Positions 30,820 to 40,307 of a stretch of 64,000 nt of DNA are shown here, in pieces. The translations under genes and the position numbers were made by a program. The stretch's first letter is position 1. Every line of letters begins with the position of its first letter. The notes beneath the pieces are model-generated. The model was given only the letters and a program-made list of their open reading frames with translations, made no database searches and was not told the origin of the DNA. The stretch is from assembly GCA_002409625.1 (NCBI GenBank), contig DHNY01000009.1, forward strand, positions 54,488 to 118,487. The letters are read 5' to 3'. Source of the stretch: Anaerolineaceae bacterium UBA5404 (GTDB taxonomy: Bacteria; Chloroflexota; Anaerolineae; Anaerolineales; Anaerolineaceae).

Positions 30820-32811
30820 TTATTCGCTTTGCCCGTGTCCTAGAACAATAAACTTTTCGATGCCAAAAACATCGTCAAAGTTGTTTTCGTCCACCACAAA
30901 AAAGCGCACTTTGCCATCCCACAAACGGTTAGAATCTGCCGCGAGCAGTTTGCCGTCTGTCTTTGCCAGGATAAGCCCAACATGTCCGGGCAAACCGTCA
31001 AACACAAACACATCACCCGCTTTGTAACTGTCAATCGTCAAGGACTTGCCCACCAAAATCCTTTCACCGCCATATCCAACGCTGTTTGTGCCTTCTGTGC
31101 CGTAAACATAGCTTGGGATCAGTTGCCCGGCGAATTCCACCGGTGCGCTGCTGATGTCAGGCAAAGCAAGCGAGGGGTATAAATCAGTCAGGATCATCAC
31201 AAACCCGATACATTGCAATGGCTCGCCCTTGATCTGACGATTGGCGCCCTTATCTATCACCCGACTGATGTTTGCCTCCGGATTTTCAGGCGCGCCTTGA
31301 TAGCGGGCATACCAGTCAGAATCCTTGATATATGCATTCAAAAATTGCCCTTGGTCTTCAACATAGCTGTTAACCGTGTTGGCAAAATCCATAATATCCT
31401 GCAAGGTGGGGTCTGCCGCGATAATCTCAGCAAAAGCCTCAATGTTCTCAACATCATAAATCATGCGGGAAAGTTGTTCGGTGTTGGTCTCTGCGAGCGG
31501 ATAGTAGCGAACAGCCCTCTGGATTTCTTCCGCTTTGAGTCCGCTTTCATGTTTCGTCTCGCGGAATTGTTGCACTTCCTCAGAAAGCGTTTTTAGCATT
31601 GCCAATTGGTCTTTGGGTGCTTCTTCAGAAAAGCTAAGCGAAACAAGCATTCCCATATCTGAAGGTCCATCCACACCATTTTCCCAGGTTTCATCAAAGT
31701 CCAAACCCGTGCGGAAAATATGCAGGTTGAATTCAAGATAAGCGGTTTTAGGCTGCTTCCATTTGAGGTCAAATTTTTGATACTGCTCTGGCCCGAATTC
31801 GATGGCAGAATCCACCAAAAAGCGCGGGAAGCTAAAAGGCCCTTGGTGGTAAAGATCACGGTGGGCGTGCTTTTCCTGGAACAAATAGTTAGGATAACCA
31901 TCCGCAATCAATAAGGTAGAAAGACCTGTGGCAATCGCGCAAATACCATTGGCACGGATGGGCGACTTGAATTTATTAAGCCCATCTTTATAGAGGTTGA
32001 AAAACTCTCCATTAGCCAAACCCACCAAACCCAGGTAAGAGTAATCATGCCCTTGCAAAAACGCGCCACTGTTTTCCTGTATGGCAGAGATTTGTTTCAA
32101 TGCCAGCAATATGTTCTCGACTTTATTGGGGTAGATATCATCCCGGGTGGCAGTAAAAGTGACCACAGCGTTGTCGCTTTGTTCCAAATCGGCAAAATCC
32201 AGCTGGCTACCATCCGGGGCATGCACCGAGAGAGGCATAGCAAGCACCCAGGTTTGATGCGTGTTATAGCTGTTGGCAAGCAGCCCCAGGCTCAATTCAA
32301 TGCCATTTGGCAAAGAGAAAACCTTAATCTTTTCGAGTTGAAAATCAAAGCCAAGCGGCACCGGAACAAGTTGAACATCCCAGATTGTTTCCATTAAGAA
32401 ATCAGGCCGCAAGGGAATCATAAAGAGCGGTGTCTCGCGCAAGGTTTTAATGCGGGTTCCTTCGGGCACCTCATGCGTTTCTAAGACAGTTACTTGCTCA
32501 TGGTTTTGAGCAAAGAATTCCCAGGCGATGTCTTCAAGCTCTTCAGGGCTAAACAGATTCGGTGTGGCTGATGGCGTTGGGCTTGGGCTTGGTTCTGGCG
32601 TTGCGCTGGGCACTGAAGTGGGGCTAGCGTTTACGGTTGGGCTTGCGGTAGGACTTATCACATTGCTAGGGAGCGATGTTTCCGTGAACTGCGGTGAGAC
32701 AGTTAGCGCGGTATTGGCATTCAAACCACAGGCATTAAGTATCAACAGCAATGCCAACACAAGGCTCAAAACAGTCACTGAGCTTCGCATGGAGGTTTGT
32801 TCGCTATCCAA
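30820..32811 (-). CDS. Lipoprotein with VanW-like region and NlpC/CHAP-like C-terminal domain
   Basis: A 663-aa lipoprotein: lipobox LLLILNAC with Cys28, then a Pro/Ser/Thr linker (about 42-85). The middle region contains NGICAIATGLSTLL followed by a KHAHRD segment, which resembles the GGxCQxxTxLxNA and RHxH core of VanW proteins. The last 130 residues resemble a papain-like peptidoglycan peptidase/amidase: Cys534 in LQCIGFVM and His610 in LPGHVGLILA, with AGDVFVFD before it. The start is TTG at 32811, chosen because AGGAG lies just upstream; the next ATG (32790) has none. The family calls are tentative. A wall-remodelling role fits the architecture. It lies 35 bp after deoC. Confidence 0.55.
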   Translation of the reverse strand: MDSEQTSMRSSVTVLSLVLALLLILNACGLNANTALTVSPQFTETSLPSNVISPTASPTVNASPTSVPSATPEPSPSPTPSATPNLFSPEELEDIAWEFFAQNHEQVTVLETHEVPEGTRIKTLRETPLFMIPLRPDFLMETIWDVQLVPVPLGFDFQLEKIKVFSLPNGIELSLGLLANSYNTHQTWVLAMPLSVHAPDGSQLDFADLEQSDNAVVTFTATRDDIYPNKVENILLALKQISAIQENSGAFLQGHDYSYLGLVGLANGEFFNLYKDGLNKFKSPIRANGICAIATGLSTLLIADGYPNYLFQEKHAHRDLYHQGPFSFPRFLVDSAIEFGPEQYQKFDLKWKQPKTAYLEFNLHIFRTGLDFDETWENGVDGPSDMGMLVSLSFSEEAPKDQLAMLKTLSEEVQQFRETKHESGLKAEEIQRAVRYYPLAETNTEQLSRMIYDVENIEAFAEIIAADPTLQDIMDFANTVNSYVEDQGQFLNAYIKDSDWYARYQGAPENPEANISRVIDKGANRQIKGEPLQCIGFVMILTDLYPSLALPDISSAPVEFAGQLIPSYVYGTEGTNSVGYGGERILVGKSLTIDSYKAGDVFVFDGLPGHVGLILAKTDGKLLAADSNRLWDGKVRFFVVDENNFDDVFGIEKFIVLGHGQSE

Positions 32812-32846
32812 TTCGCTCCTAAGAAACCTGTCCCAAAAGCTTAGGC

Positions 32847-33638
32847 TTAGGCGCGTTCTTCTTGCACAATCTTAACGCCGCTGCTGGTGCCAATGCGACT
32901 TGCGCCGGCTGCAATCATGGCTTGCGCATCGGCAAGACTGCGCACACCACCAGATGCCTTAACACCCATCTCAGGTCCAACCACAGCGCGCATCAGGCGC
33001 ACATCCTCAAGCGTTGCTCCGCCACCGCCAAAACCGGTTGAGGTCTTCACAAAATCAGCACCCATTGCTTTGGCAATTAGGCAGGCAGTCACTTTTTCAT
33101 CTTCGGTCAAAAGGCAAGTTTCGATAATCACCTTCACGATAACATCATGCAAATGCGCAATGCGTACCACCTGGCGGATATCATGTGCCACGTTGGCAAG
33201 TTCATCGGCTTTTAACTCGCCAATGTTGATAACCATATCAATTTCTGTGGCACCTTGCATAATGGCATCTTCGGTCTCAAACACCTTGGCTTCGGTGCTC
33301 ATTGCCCCAAGTGGAAAGCCAACCACGGCAGCAACTTGAACATCCGTACCTTCCAAAATTTCGACACAGGTATTCACCCAATAGCTGTTCACACAAACCG
33401 CACCAAAGTTATATTGAGCAGCCTCTTTACAAAGGCTTACAATTTGTTCTTCGGTGGCATCAGGCTTCAGCAGGGTATGGTCAATGAGTGCGGCGATATC
33501 TGAGCCCTCTTGTGGCGCGGCGTCATCCAGTTCAATCTCAACTAAGCGGCCACGATGATCAAACTTTGCGCTCAGCATCTTATCGCCATATCTGGCATTT
33601 TTCTTGCGATGATATTCAAAAGTCATTTCCTCGTCCAT
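32847..33638 (-). CDS. deoC: Deoxyribose-phosphate aldolase
   Basis: Cleaves 2-deoxyribose-5-phosphate to glyceraldehyde-3-phosphate and acetaldehyde in nucleoside catabolism. The 263-aa class I aldolase has all catalytic residues: Asp134 (EIDMV), Schiff-base Lys198 (DFVKTSTGF) and Lys227 (VKASGGVR). An N-terminal extension of about 45 residues before IDHTLLKPD is longer than in E. coli. A CGGAGAA ribosome binding site precedes the ATG. No other deo gene is adjacent. The lipoprotein gene that follows might be co-transcribed. Confidence 0.96.
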   Translation of the reverse strand: MDEEMTFEYHRKKNARYGDKMLSAKFDHRGRLVEIELDDAAPQEGSDIAALIDHTLLKPDATEEQIVSLCKEAAQYNFGAVCVNSYWVNTCVEILEGTDVQVAAVVGFPLGAMSTEAKVFETEDAIMQGATEIDMVINIGELKADELANVAHDIRQVVRIAHLHDVIVKVIIETCLLTEDEKVTACLIAKAMGADFVKTSTGFGGGGATLEDVRLMRAVVGPEMGVKASGGVRSLADAQAMIAAGASRIGTSSGVKIVQEERA

Positions 33639-33696
33639 GGTTTTCTCCGTTAGGTTTTCTGCTTCTATTTTACACGCCTTGGGTGCAATTTCTCAA

Positions 33697-35463
33697 CTAT
33701 CGTCCCAGGCAGACGTATTTGCAACTTATAAATTCACCATTGATGGTGTAACCAAGAACACATTCCTCTTTCTCTGGTGGAAAAGCTTCAGTCAGGCTTT
33801 TGGCATGTGTCGCAAAGAAGTCAAACTCTGCTTTTTCGGGCACTTTGTAAGTATGCCACTTGCCTGGAGGATCCTGATCTTCCACTTTCAAGGAGCGGCA
33901 AGCCAGCACCTTAGCCAAATTTTCACGCATTTCCTCAGGTTGTTCTGGCATGAGATAGTGTCGATAAAGCTCAGGAATGGCTTCTTCACCCATGGATAAA
34001 GCCAGGTACGAGCCATCAAACCTTGCTCTGGAGCTGGTTTTGTGCTCCTGTTTCATGATTAAAGTGGCTTGATTGATGTTCAAGCGCGTAATGGTTTTAT
34101 CCACATTGACCGCGGCTAAGGTGATCCCAAACAAGAAACTACTCACCAGCAAGACCAAAGCCAGGCGTTTTAGGTTTCGGCTTATTTCCATCACTGCCAA
34201 AGCCACCAGAATCAGTGCCAGGAAAATCATAAAGACATGCGCCACCAAGCGATCGCGGGTAAAGCCATAAGCCGCTTCATAAAGTAATAGACGCTGAAAG
34301 GCAGAGACCAACATCAAACCCACCAAAACCAAGAGCAAAGTAGCCAAAACTGAGAAAGACACTTTTTGCAATTTTGTTTCGCGCTTTGTCACTGAAGAAA
34401 AAAGGTAATGCACCACGGCGGCAATGCTCGCAGCAACCATTAATTCCCTAAATCCGCTCGTGGCATAGCTTGAGTAAGTATGCCCATCAATGGCGATGTT
34501 CGCAGCACCGCCAAAAAAGTAAGCCCATTGCCCCACGATAAAAACCAGGAACATCACACTCACCAAAGCCAAGGCAACCATGGCAGCGGTATGCGCCAAG
34601 AAAGGGGACACCAAAGCTTCATCCGGTTCAAGCCTTTCTTTGCCGTGTGAGCGGCTAAGCATATAGTACAAAGCGCCTGCAATGCCCCAAAAGAAAAACA
34701 ACACTAAAAACAACTGAGGCCAAAACTTTTCGAACCTGTAAAACCTGAATAAGTCCAAAAATGCTTTAATGTTTGCGGCAAATTGACTATCCGCTGAGCC
34801 TAATAACCTGCCAAAGATGAGTAAAAGCGGGATAGCAATGGCAACGCCCAGTAAAACGGTGCCCACAGTGTGTAAAACCTTTTTAGACTTAGGAGCATCC
34901 GCCTTGTTTTTATTCACGTCCACAATCGCGCGTGGCAAGCCGATCATGGTGTGGATGCCAAAAAAGAAATGGCGCTTGATGGTTTCACGGATGCGGTAGC
35001 CAACCCACTGCCCGCTCAGCATACTTGCCATCAACAAAGACAGCCCCATCAAAACAAAGATAATCAAAGCGGCGTTTGTGTATGGCTCCGTTCGGAACAC
35101 AGTCAAAATAGAAGAGGCTGACACCATCGCCATTAGCGGGAAGCTTTGCCAGGGGATTTTGCGTTTTTCAGTCAAGCTCAAAACAAGCGCGCCTACCATT
35201 ATAGCGTTCACAATAATGGCAAACTGCTTACCAAAAGCTTGCTCAAAGACGAGCAAATCAATGCCTAAAGCCAAAAGGAAAGCCACAAGCAACATCAGCC
35301 AGTGTCTTTTGATTGGTGCGACATCCTTTTTGGTTGCTTGATGTGGTGGCGGAGGAGCCATTGTAATGGGCATGGGCTGTTCCGCGGGTAAATTGTAATC
35401 AACAAAAGGCTTTTCATCTCCTTTGGGTTGATTATATTGAATAGCTTCATTTTCAGTATTCAC
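33697..35463 (-). CDS. DUF4173/DUF4153 multi-spanning membrane protein
   Basis: About 588 aa with a Pro-rich cytoplasmic N-terminus (PAEQPMPITMAPPPP), roughly twelve hydrophobic helices between residues 60 and 460, and a soluble C-terminal domain of about 110 residues. The family signature YSSYATSGFRELM lies midway, matching the YxxYxRxGFxEL motif of DUF4173. No function is established for the family. The frame is open to 35511, but a TACAAT box overlaps that part. An AAAGGAC ribosome binding site points to the GTG at 35463 (protein start VNTENEA). The start is therefore likely but not certain. Confidence 0.75.
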   Translation of the reverse strand: MNTENEAIQYNQPKGDEKPFVDYNLPAEQPMPITMAPPPPHQATKKDVAPIKRHWLMLLVAFLLALGIDLLVFEQAFGKQFAIIVNAIMVGALVLSLTEKRKIPWQSFPLMAMVSASSILTVFRTEPYTNAALIIFVLMGLSLLMASMLSGQWVGYRIRETIKRHFFFGIHTMIGLPRAIVDVNKNKADAPKSKKVLHTVGTVLLGVAIAIPLLLIFGRLLGSADSQFAANIKAFLDLFRFYRFEKFWPQLFLVLFFFWGIAGALYYMLSRSHGKERLEPDEALVSPFLAHTAAMVALALVSVMFLVFIVGQWAYFFGGAANIAIDGHTYSSYATSGFRELMVAASIAAVVHYLFSSVTKRETKLQKVSFSVLATLLLVLVGLMLVSAFQRLLLYEAAYGFTRDRLVAHVFMIFLALILVALAVMEISRNLKRLALVLLVSSFLFGITLAAVNVDKTITRLNINQATLIMKQEHKTSSRARFDGSYLALSMGEEAIPELYRHYLMPEQPEEMRENLAKVLACRSLKVEDQDPPGKWHTYKVPEKAEFDFFATHAKSLTEAFPPEKEECVLGYTINGEFISCKYVCLGR

Positions 35464-35656
35464 GACTAAAAGTCCTTTCACAATGATTGTATCGCAATCC
35501 ATCATAGACACTTAATCGTATCAAGCCCTCTCAAAAGCTATCATTACTCGTTAAAAGACTCGCATTTACCAAAAAAACACCTTATTTTTAATGGTTAGTA
35601 CCTTGGCTTTTAACTTTTCATTCGACAAAATCTTATAGACTCGTGTCCAGTTATGC

Positions 35657-35662
35657 TATACT
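35657..35662 (+). promoter_or_regulatory. Extended -10 box of the degV gene
   Basis: TATACT preceded by TGC, 28 nt before the ATG at 35691. An AGAGG ribosome binding site lies between them. Confidence 0.45.
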
Positions 35663-35690
35663 TCGTTATTATGACCAGAAGAGGTCACCT

Positions 35691-36545
35691 ATGAAAAAAG
35701 TAAAAATTTTTACCGACTCCTCCGCATATCTCCCCAAGGAATATGCCGAAAAGTATGACATTGATATTTTGCCTTTGACCCTCAATTGGCAAGGTGAATC
35801 GTATCTGGATGGCGTTGATATTAGCGCCACAGAGTTCTACACGCAGCTCGCCCAAAGCACGGCTCTTGGCACCACCAGCGCGGTTTCAATGGGTCAATTT
35901 ATTGAAGCTTTTCAACCCTACCACGAACAAGGTCGCGATATTTTCTACCTGGGTATCACTAGCGGCTTGAGCGCAACGGTCGACTCGGCGCTTCAAGCCA
36001 AAAAAGCAATGGGCGACCCTGAAAACATCATCGCCAAAAACTCCAAACTTGTGTCAATGGCACTTTCACTGATGGTCATCGAAGTTGCCAAAAAAGCCGA
36101 ACAGGGTGCAACTCTAGCCGAGTTGGATGCGCTTTCAGACGATCTTTTTAACCGTATTGGCGTTTACTTCACCGTGGATGATTTGGTTTACCTCCATCGC
36201 GGTGGGCGCATTAATACTGCCAAACGCCTTTTGGGCTCTGCGCTCAACCTCAAACCCATCCTCATGATCCGAGGTGGCAAAATTGAGTTGGTTGAAAGCG
36301 TGCGGTCCAAGAAAAAAGCCCTCAAACGCATGGTTGACCTGATTGAGCGTGACGTAGACGGACGTAAACCAGTCACACTGGCGCCTTTCCATGCCCTGGG
36401 ATTTGACGAAATGGTCGCTATGGAAGAAGACGCCGTGGCGCGGATGAACCCCATTCAAATCATTCGCTCTGAAATCAGCCCGGTGGTAGGCAGCCACGTT
36501 GGCCCTGGCACAGTCAGCATGGCTTACCTGGTTGGCGAAGATTAA
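35691..36545 (+). CDS. DegV family fatty-acid-binding protein
   Basis: DegV proteins bind a fatty acid and act with fatty-acid kinase FakA; this one would be a FakB-like subunit. The 284-aa product has the usual signatures: FTDSSAYLP at the N-terminus, LGTTSAVS around residue 65, the ITSGLSATVDSA loop, and SPVVGSHVGPG near the C-terminus that contacts the lipid carboxylate. No fakA is in the window. The ATG at 35691 is preferred over an upstream in-frame start because it has a ribosome binding site and follows the -10 box. A strong terminator comes 30 nt after the stop. Confidence 0.92.
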   Translation: MKKVKIFTDSSAYLPKEYAEKYDIDILPLTLNWQGESYLDGVDISATEFYTQLAQSTALGTTSAVSMGQFIEAFQPYHEQGRDIFYLGITSGLSATVDSALQAKKAMGDPENIIAKNSKLVSMALSLMVIEVAKKAEQGATLAELDALSDDLFNRIGVYFTVDDLVYLHRGGRINTAKRLLGSALNLKPILMIRGGKIELVESVRSKKKALKRMVDLIERDVDGRKPVTLAPFHALGFDEMVAMEEDAVARMNPIQIIRSEISPVVGSHVGPGTVSMAYLVGED

Positions 36546-36575
36546 TCCTGCTTTTTAAATCCAAACCCTAAAACC

Positions 36576-36609
36576 AAAACCCCCAAGTTGAAAGCTTGGG
36601 GGTTTTCTT
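36576..36609. terminator. Bidirectional rho-independent terminator
   Basis: A perfect 12-bp stem, AAAACCCCCAAG and CTTGGGGGTTTT, with a 7-nt loop, between the convergent degV and serpin genes. T-tracts are present on both strands. Confidence 0.9.
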
Positions 36610-36657
36610 GCGGATGTGAAATGTGTTTTCACGTTCAGGAGGAGAACAATTTCACCT

Positions 36658-37929
36658 CTAGGGCTTTAAAACATGTCCCATAAAGATGACAGCTTTAGTC
36701 TCAGTATTGTAGATAAGATAGATAAAGGGTTTGTCAAAGCTTATGCTCAGTTTCTCGGGAGAGGGCATCGCTTTTTCCTCCACAATAACAGCGGTAGCAG
36801 CGGCAGCTTCGGTACCTTCTTCATTCACATCAATAAATGCCTTATGAACAACATCACTAATCAGCAAATCCTGACTGCCGGTCATGCCAGAAAAATCTGC
36901 TGATCCTGTAAAAGCTGAAGGCATACCCATTTCAATCAATTTTTCCTTTAAATCGATGGCGCTTTCAGCCTCAAACTTGGGTAGCTTGATGCTGAGCATG
37001 GGGTTTTTCCATTCAAGGTCTACCAATAGGCTCTCTAACACGTCAGTATCAAAAGCTTTTTGATAGGCAAGAAAATCCTCAGGCATGATCAGCGCCATGG
37101 CATAAGTGTGCCCAAGATAGGGCAAAATAGCTGCTGAAACATCCTCATTCACCAGGGCGTTAGCTTCAAATGTAGCAGACATCATATCAACTTTTTGTTG
37201 TGCACCATCAAGTGTGTTAAACACATCCTTTTTAGTGTTTCCAACTTCAAATTTGTTTCGCCATGCCCCTTTAAAATAGACTGCATTGGTCAAAACCAGG
37301 CGTGTCAATTCGCTCAAGAGGTCTTCAGGGATTAAATCCTTGATTTTATCGTTGGTTTGAGCAGCAACCCAGGTGTTTATCAGCTTGCTTGCTTCTTCAG
37401 GTTTGCTAAAATCCACGAGCTTGAGTCCAGCTGCGTAATTGGCAGATAATTTGTCAAGGAAGCTTTGCTCAAAGTGATAATCCTTCTGCGCCCACAAAGC
37501 ATTGGCAATGTTGAAGACCAAAGGCTGCAATTCATCGTCACCATAATCTGGCGCGTACTGCAAGACCTTATTGAGTGCATTCATCAGGTTATGCGCTTCC
37601 TCGTTATCGCTGAGACCCAAAATTTTCATCATTTCGGCTTCAGTCTCACCTTTCGCGCCGGCATAGGTCATCACCAAAGCCTGGTAGATGCTGTAAGGTG
37701 AATAAATCAAGTTTTCCTCATCAGCCAAAAGTTGGTAAAGCGCCAGGGCGAACTGGTTGTTTGCCTCTGCCATTTTAGCGAGGTCTTCTTGGCTGGCTTG
37801 GGGATCTGTGATGTATGCCACCTTTCCTTTAACATCTTTTGCGTTCTCGATGGGAACAGCGGGATTACATGCGCTTAGTAAAAAACTCATCACCAGGATC
37901 CCAATCAATAGGGTTCTAAATCGTTTCAT
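36658..37929 (-). CDS. Serpin lipoprotein 1 (predicted P1 Lys)
   Basis: A suicide inhibitor of serine or cysteine proteases, displayed on the cell surface. The 423-aa product has lipobox LVMSFLLSAC and a complete serpin fold (NQFALALYQLL; LVLTNAVYFKGAW; DVVHKAFIDVNEEGTEAAAAT). The hinge EEGTEAAAAT is that of inhibitory serpins. Counting from the hinge Gly as P15, P1 is Lys and P1' Ala (VEEK-AMP), which predicts trypsin-like targets. The start at 37929 has a GGAGAAAG ribosome binding site; the upstream frame is not needed. It is a paralog of the next gene upstream and transcribed after it, with a hairpin between them. Confidence 0.93.
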   Translation of the reverse strand: MKRFRTLLIGILVMSFLLSACNPAVPIENAKDVKGKVAYITDPQASQEDLAKMAEANNQFALALYQLLADEENLIYSPYSIYQALVMTYAGAKGETEAEMMKILGLSDNEEAHNLMNALNKVLQYAPDYGDDELQPLVFNIANALWAQKDYHFEQSFLDKLSANYAAGLKLVDFSKPEEASKLINTWVAAQTNDKIKDLIPEDLLSELTRLVLTNAVYFKGAWRNKFEVGNTKKDVFNTLDGAQQKVDMMSATFEANALVNEDVSAAILPYLGHTYAMALIMPEDFLAYQKAFDTDVLESLLVDLEWKNPMLSIKLPKFEAESAIDLKEKLIEMGMPSAFTGSADFSGMTGSQDLLISDVVHKAFIDVNEEGTEAAAATAVIVEEKAMPSPEKLSISFDKPFIYLIYNTETKAVIFMGHVLKP

Positions 37930-37962
37930 TCTTTCTCCGATACTCTCTCGCTTCTCGTCAAA

Positions 37963-37991
37963 CTGATCCCCTGAGGGTTTCAGGGGATCAG
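37963..37991 (-). terminator. Hairpin between the two serpin genes
   Basis: The perfect 12-bp arms CTGATCCCCTGA and TCAGGGGATCAG, loop of 5 nt, begin 18 nt after the stop of serpin 2 on the minus strand. Only three T follow, so it may attenuate serpin 1 expression, not end transcription. Confidence 0.6.
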
Positions 37992-38008
37992 CATCTATCA
38001 TTTGCAGG

Positions 38009-39379
38009 TTAGGGGTTGACCACTTGTCCCATAAAGACAATAGCGTTTGTCTGGGTGTTGTAAATCATATAGATGAAAGGATTGTCAAGGTTGATGGTCA
38101 GTTCTTCTGCGGGCATACTGGTGGTCGACATGCCAACGATGGTCGCAGCAGCCGCTTCAGTACCCTCTTCATTGACATCGATGAAAGCCTTGTGGATCAC
38201 ATCGCTGATATAGAGGTCCTTCTCACCGGTCATGCCAGAGAAATCCGCCTTATCCTTATCAAAAGCATCACCCATACCTATTCCATTCAAAGTTTTACCA
38301 AGGTCAAAGGTGGTTTCAGTCTTAAACTTGGGCATCTTGAGATGAACCATGGCATGGCTCATACTTAGGTCTGCAAAGAGTTTGCTCAAGACTTCTGCGT
38401 CTAAAGCTTTTTGGTAAGCCTCAAAATCCTTGGGCATTACCAAAGCCATTGCAAAGTTACCACCTTCATATGGCAAAACCACTGCACTAAAGTCATCGTT
38501 CATGATGCCAGCGGTTTGCATGCTTGCCGCCATCATATCAACATCGATCGTGGTGCCGTCCATCAGGGTAAATGGGGCTTTTGCGGTATCTTTTGCGTCA
38601 AAACGATTGTTCCATGCGCCTTTGAAGTAGACTGCGTTACTGAGCACCAAACGGGTCATTTCAGTTAACATACCATCAGGGATAATGTCTTTGATTTTGT
38701 CGTTAGTCTCAAAAGCAACCCAGTGATTAATCAGTTTCTGAACATCTTGGGGATAGTTGAAATCAACCAGCCTCACACCAGCAGCATAGTTGGCAGAAAG
38801 TTTGTCCAAAAAACTTTGTTCAAAATGGAAATCCTTTTGCACCCACAAAGCGTTGGCGATGTTGAAAATCAAGCGTTGAACACCCGGAACATCCATGGTT
38901 GTAGGATCTTGCAACGTGAGGTTCAAGGCGTTCATTACATTATGCACGTCCTCAATCTCTTTTACGCCAAGCGCAGCCATCATTTGTTGGGCAGTCTCGC
39001 TTTCAGCTCCGGCATAAGTCATCATCAAAGCCTGGTAGATGCTAAAGGGCGAGTAAATCAAATTTCCTTGCTCATCGGTCAGCTGCTTATAAAGCGCCAA
39101 TGCAAATTGGTTATTCGCCTGAGCTAATTTCTCAATATCTTCAAGCTTGGCTTCAGGATTGGTAATATGCACCTGATTACCGATGGTCACCTGAGATGGA
39201 TCAATAATAGGTTCAACCTCCACAGGATATTTGTCTTGTATCGGTTCTTTGTCCACAATGGGTTCTTCACTTTGATCAGGATCAGGAAGGTCCACTGGAT
39301 CGGTTACTACGGGAGTACAGGCACTTAGCGCGATGCTAAGAACCAAACCTAATGTCAAAAGTAATTTATGCAATTTCAT
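38009..39379 (-). CDS. Serpin lipoprotein 2 (predicted P1 Thr)
   Basis: A 456-aa surface lipoprotein (lipobox LSIALSAC) with an acidic Pro/Asp linker and a full serpin domain. The hinge EEGTEAAAAT is identical to serpin 1, but the loop beyond it is different: P1 is Thr and P1' Ser (MSTT-SMP). This would suit elastase-like proteases, not trypsin-like ones. The ATG at 39379 is preceded by AGGAGAAAG; the frame extends far upstream but without signal or homology. The two serpins are probably a tandem duplication with diversified reactive loops. Confidence 0.93.
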   Translation of the reverse strand: MKLHKLLLTLGLVLSIALSACTPVVTDPVDLPDPDQSEEPIVDKEPIQDKYPVEVEPIIDPSQVTIGNQVHITNPEAKLEDIEKLAQANNQFALALYKQLTDEQGNLIYSPFSIYQALMMTYAGAESETAQQMMAALGVKEIEDVHNVMNALNLTLQDPTTMDVPGVQRLIFNIANALWVQKDFHFEQSFLDKLSANYAAGVRLVDFNYPQDVQKLINHWVAFETNDKIKDIIPDGMLTEMTRLVLSNAVYFKGAWNNRFDAKDTAKAPFTLMDGTTIDVDMMAASMQTAGIMNDDFSAVVLPYEGGNFAMALVMPKDFEAYQKALDAEVLSKLFADLSMSHAMVHLKMPKFKTETTFDLGKTLNGIGMGDAFDKDKADFSGMTGEKDLYISDVIHKAFIDVNEEGTEAAAATIVGMSTTSMPAEELTINLDNPFIYMIYNTQTNAIVFMGQVVNP

Positions 39380-39454
39380 ATCTTTCTCCTTATTCTTCAT
39401 TGCTTTTCGCCTATAAGACGCCAAAACGCTTTTTTTAGTTCCCAAGCTCAAACT

Positions 39455-39488
39455 AAAGCCTGCCATCCCAAATGAGCTGGCAGGCTTT
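39455..39488 (-). terminator. Hairpin after the DUF218 gene
   Basis: The 11-bp arms AAAGCCTGCCA and TGGCAGGCTTT with a 12-nt loop, about 46 nt after the stop of the DUF218 gene and before serpin 2. The downstream T-run is short (TTTAGTTT). Confidence 0.6.
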
Positions 39489-39533
39489 ATGCGGAAGTTT
39501 TGTCGCTGATAGAGGGTCAGCGATTTAACCAAA

Positions 39534-40307
39534 TCAGAGGATGACACGCATCCGGTAGAACGCGAGCGAGAAGTACTCGCCCAAAGTTGCCACTGAGCGT
39601 GCGAAACTCTCACTTGTTGGCATCAAATTCATGAGCACGTTTTTGACACCCAGTGACTTTAACGTTTCCCATGAGGTTTTGGTGACATGATAGTCACATG
39701 GTGCGGGAATGACCTCAAGCTCACTTTGCTCAAAAGCAAATTGCATGCGGTCCATCTCCAAGGCAGACGTAATCAGCAAAATGCTTTCAGCACCCACCAC
39801 TTGCAAGGCACCGGCACTGCTGGTTACGATTTCAACAATATTGTTTGAAGTTTGATTGAGGAAGATAACTTGCTCGGGCACGCCTAATTCCAAGAGCAAT
39901 TGTTTTGCGGCTTCGGTTTCTTGCACATCGCCCACGAGCAACATGCCAGGCGCGGCACCACGCTGGAACAATGCGGTTGCATAAAGGATGCGGTCGGCTT
40001 CTTCACCCAGTTCCACCCGCAAGCGAGGGGTTTCGGCTGGATAAACGCCATCCACCAAGACAACAATCGCGTCAGCTTTGGTGCTTGTAATATCCATGGG
40101 CATATGGCGCCATTCCATTGAACGCATGAACCAGCTTGAAAAAAACACATTGCCTAAAACAGCAAGCAAAATGAGTGCAATAATCATAAAGAACTGCGCG
40201 CCTTTTGCTTTTTTGCCCACAATCAAGATGCTGATAAACAAAAACAAACCCACGATCGCCAAGGGTTCAAGAAATTGTAAGAAGAATTTTCCGATCATGC
40301 TTGCCAT
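39534..40307 (-). CDS. YdcF/SanA-like DUF218 membrane protein
   Basis: A 257-aa protein with two N-terminal hydrophobic segments (about 8-28 and 38-58) and an extracytoplasmic DUF218 domain. It begins DAIVVLVDGVYP, continues with RILYATALFQRG and LLVGDVQETEA, and includes QTSNNIVEIV, the family's conserved Thr-x-x-Asn segment. DUF218 proteins are linked to envelope integrity and possibly lipid carrier handling; the reaction is not established. An AAGGAGTC ribosome binding site precedes the ATG. It is separated from the serpins by a hairpin. Confidence 0.85.
   Translation of the reverse strand: MASMIGKFFLQFLEPLAIVGLFLFISILIVGKKAKGAQFFMIIALILLAVLGNVFFSSWFMRSMEWRHMPMDITSTKADAIVVLVDGVYPAETPRLRVELGEEADRILYATALFQRGAAPGMLLVGDVQETEAAKQLLLELGVPEQVIFLNQTSNNIVEIVTSSAGALQVVGAESILLITSALEMDRMQFAFEQSELEVIPAPCDYHVTKTSWETLKSLGVKNVLMNLMPTSESFARSVATLGEYFSLAFYRMRVIL

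Noticed and set aside
39380..39613. 78-codon N-terminal extension of serpin 2
   Set aside because: The extension has no signal or homology and runs over the terminator-like hairpin. The lipoprotein signal with a strong ribosome binding site starts at 39379.
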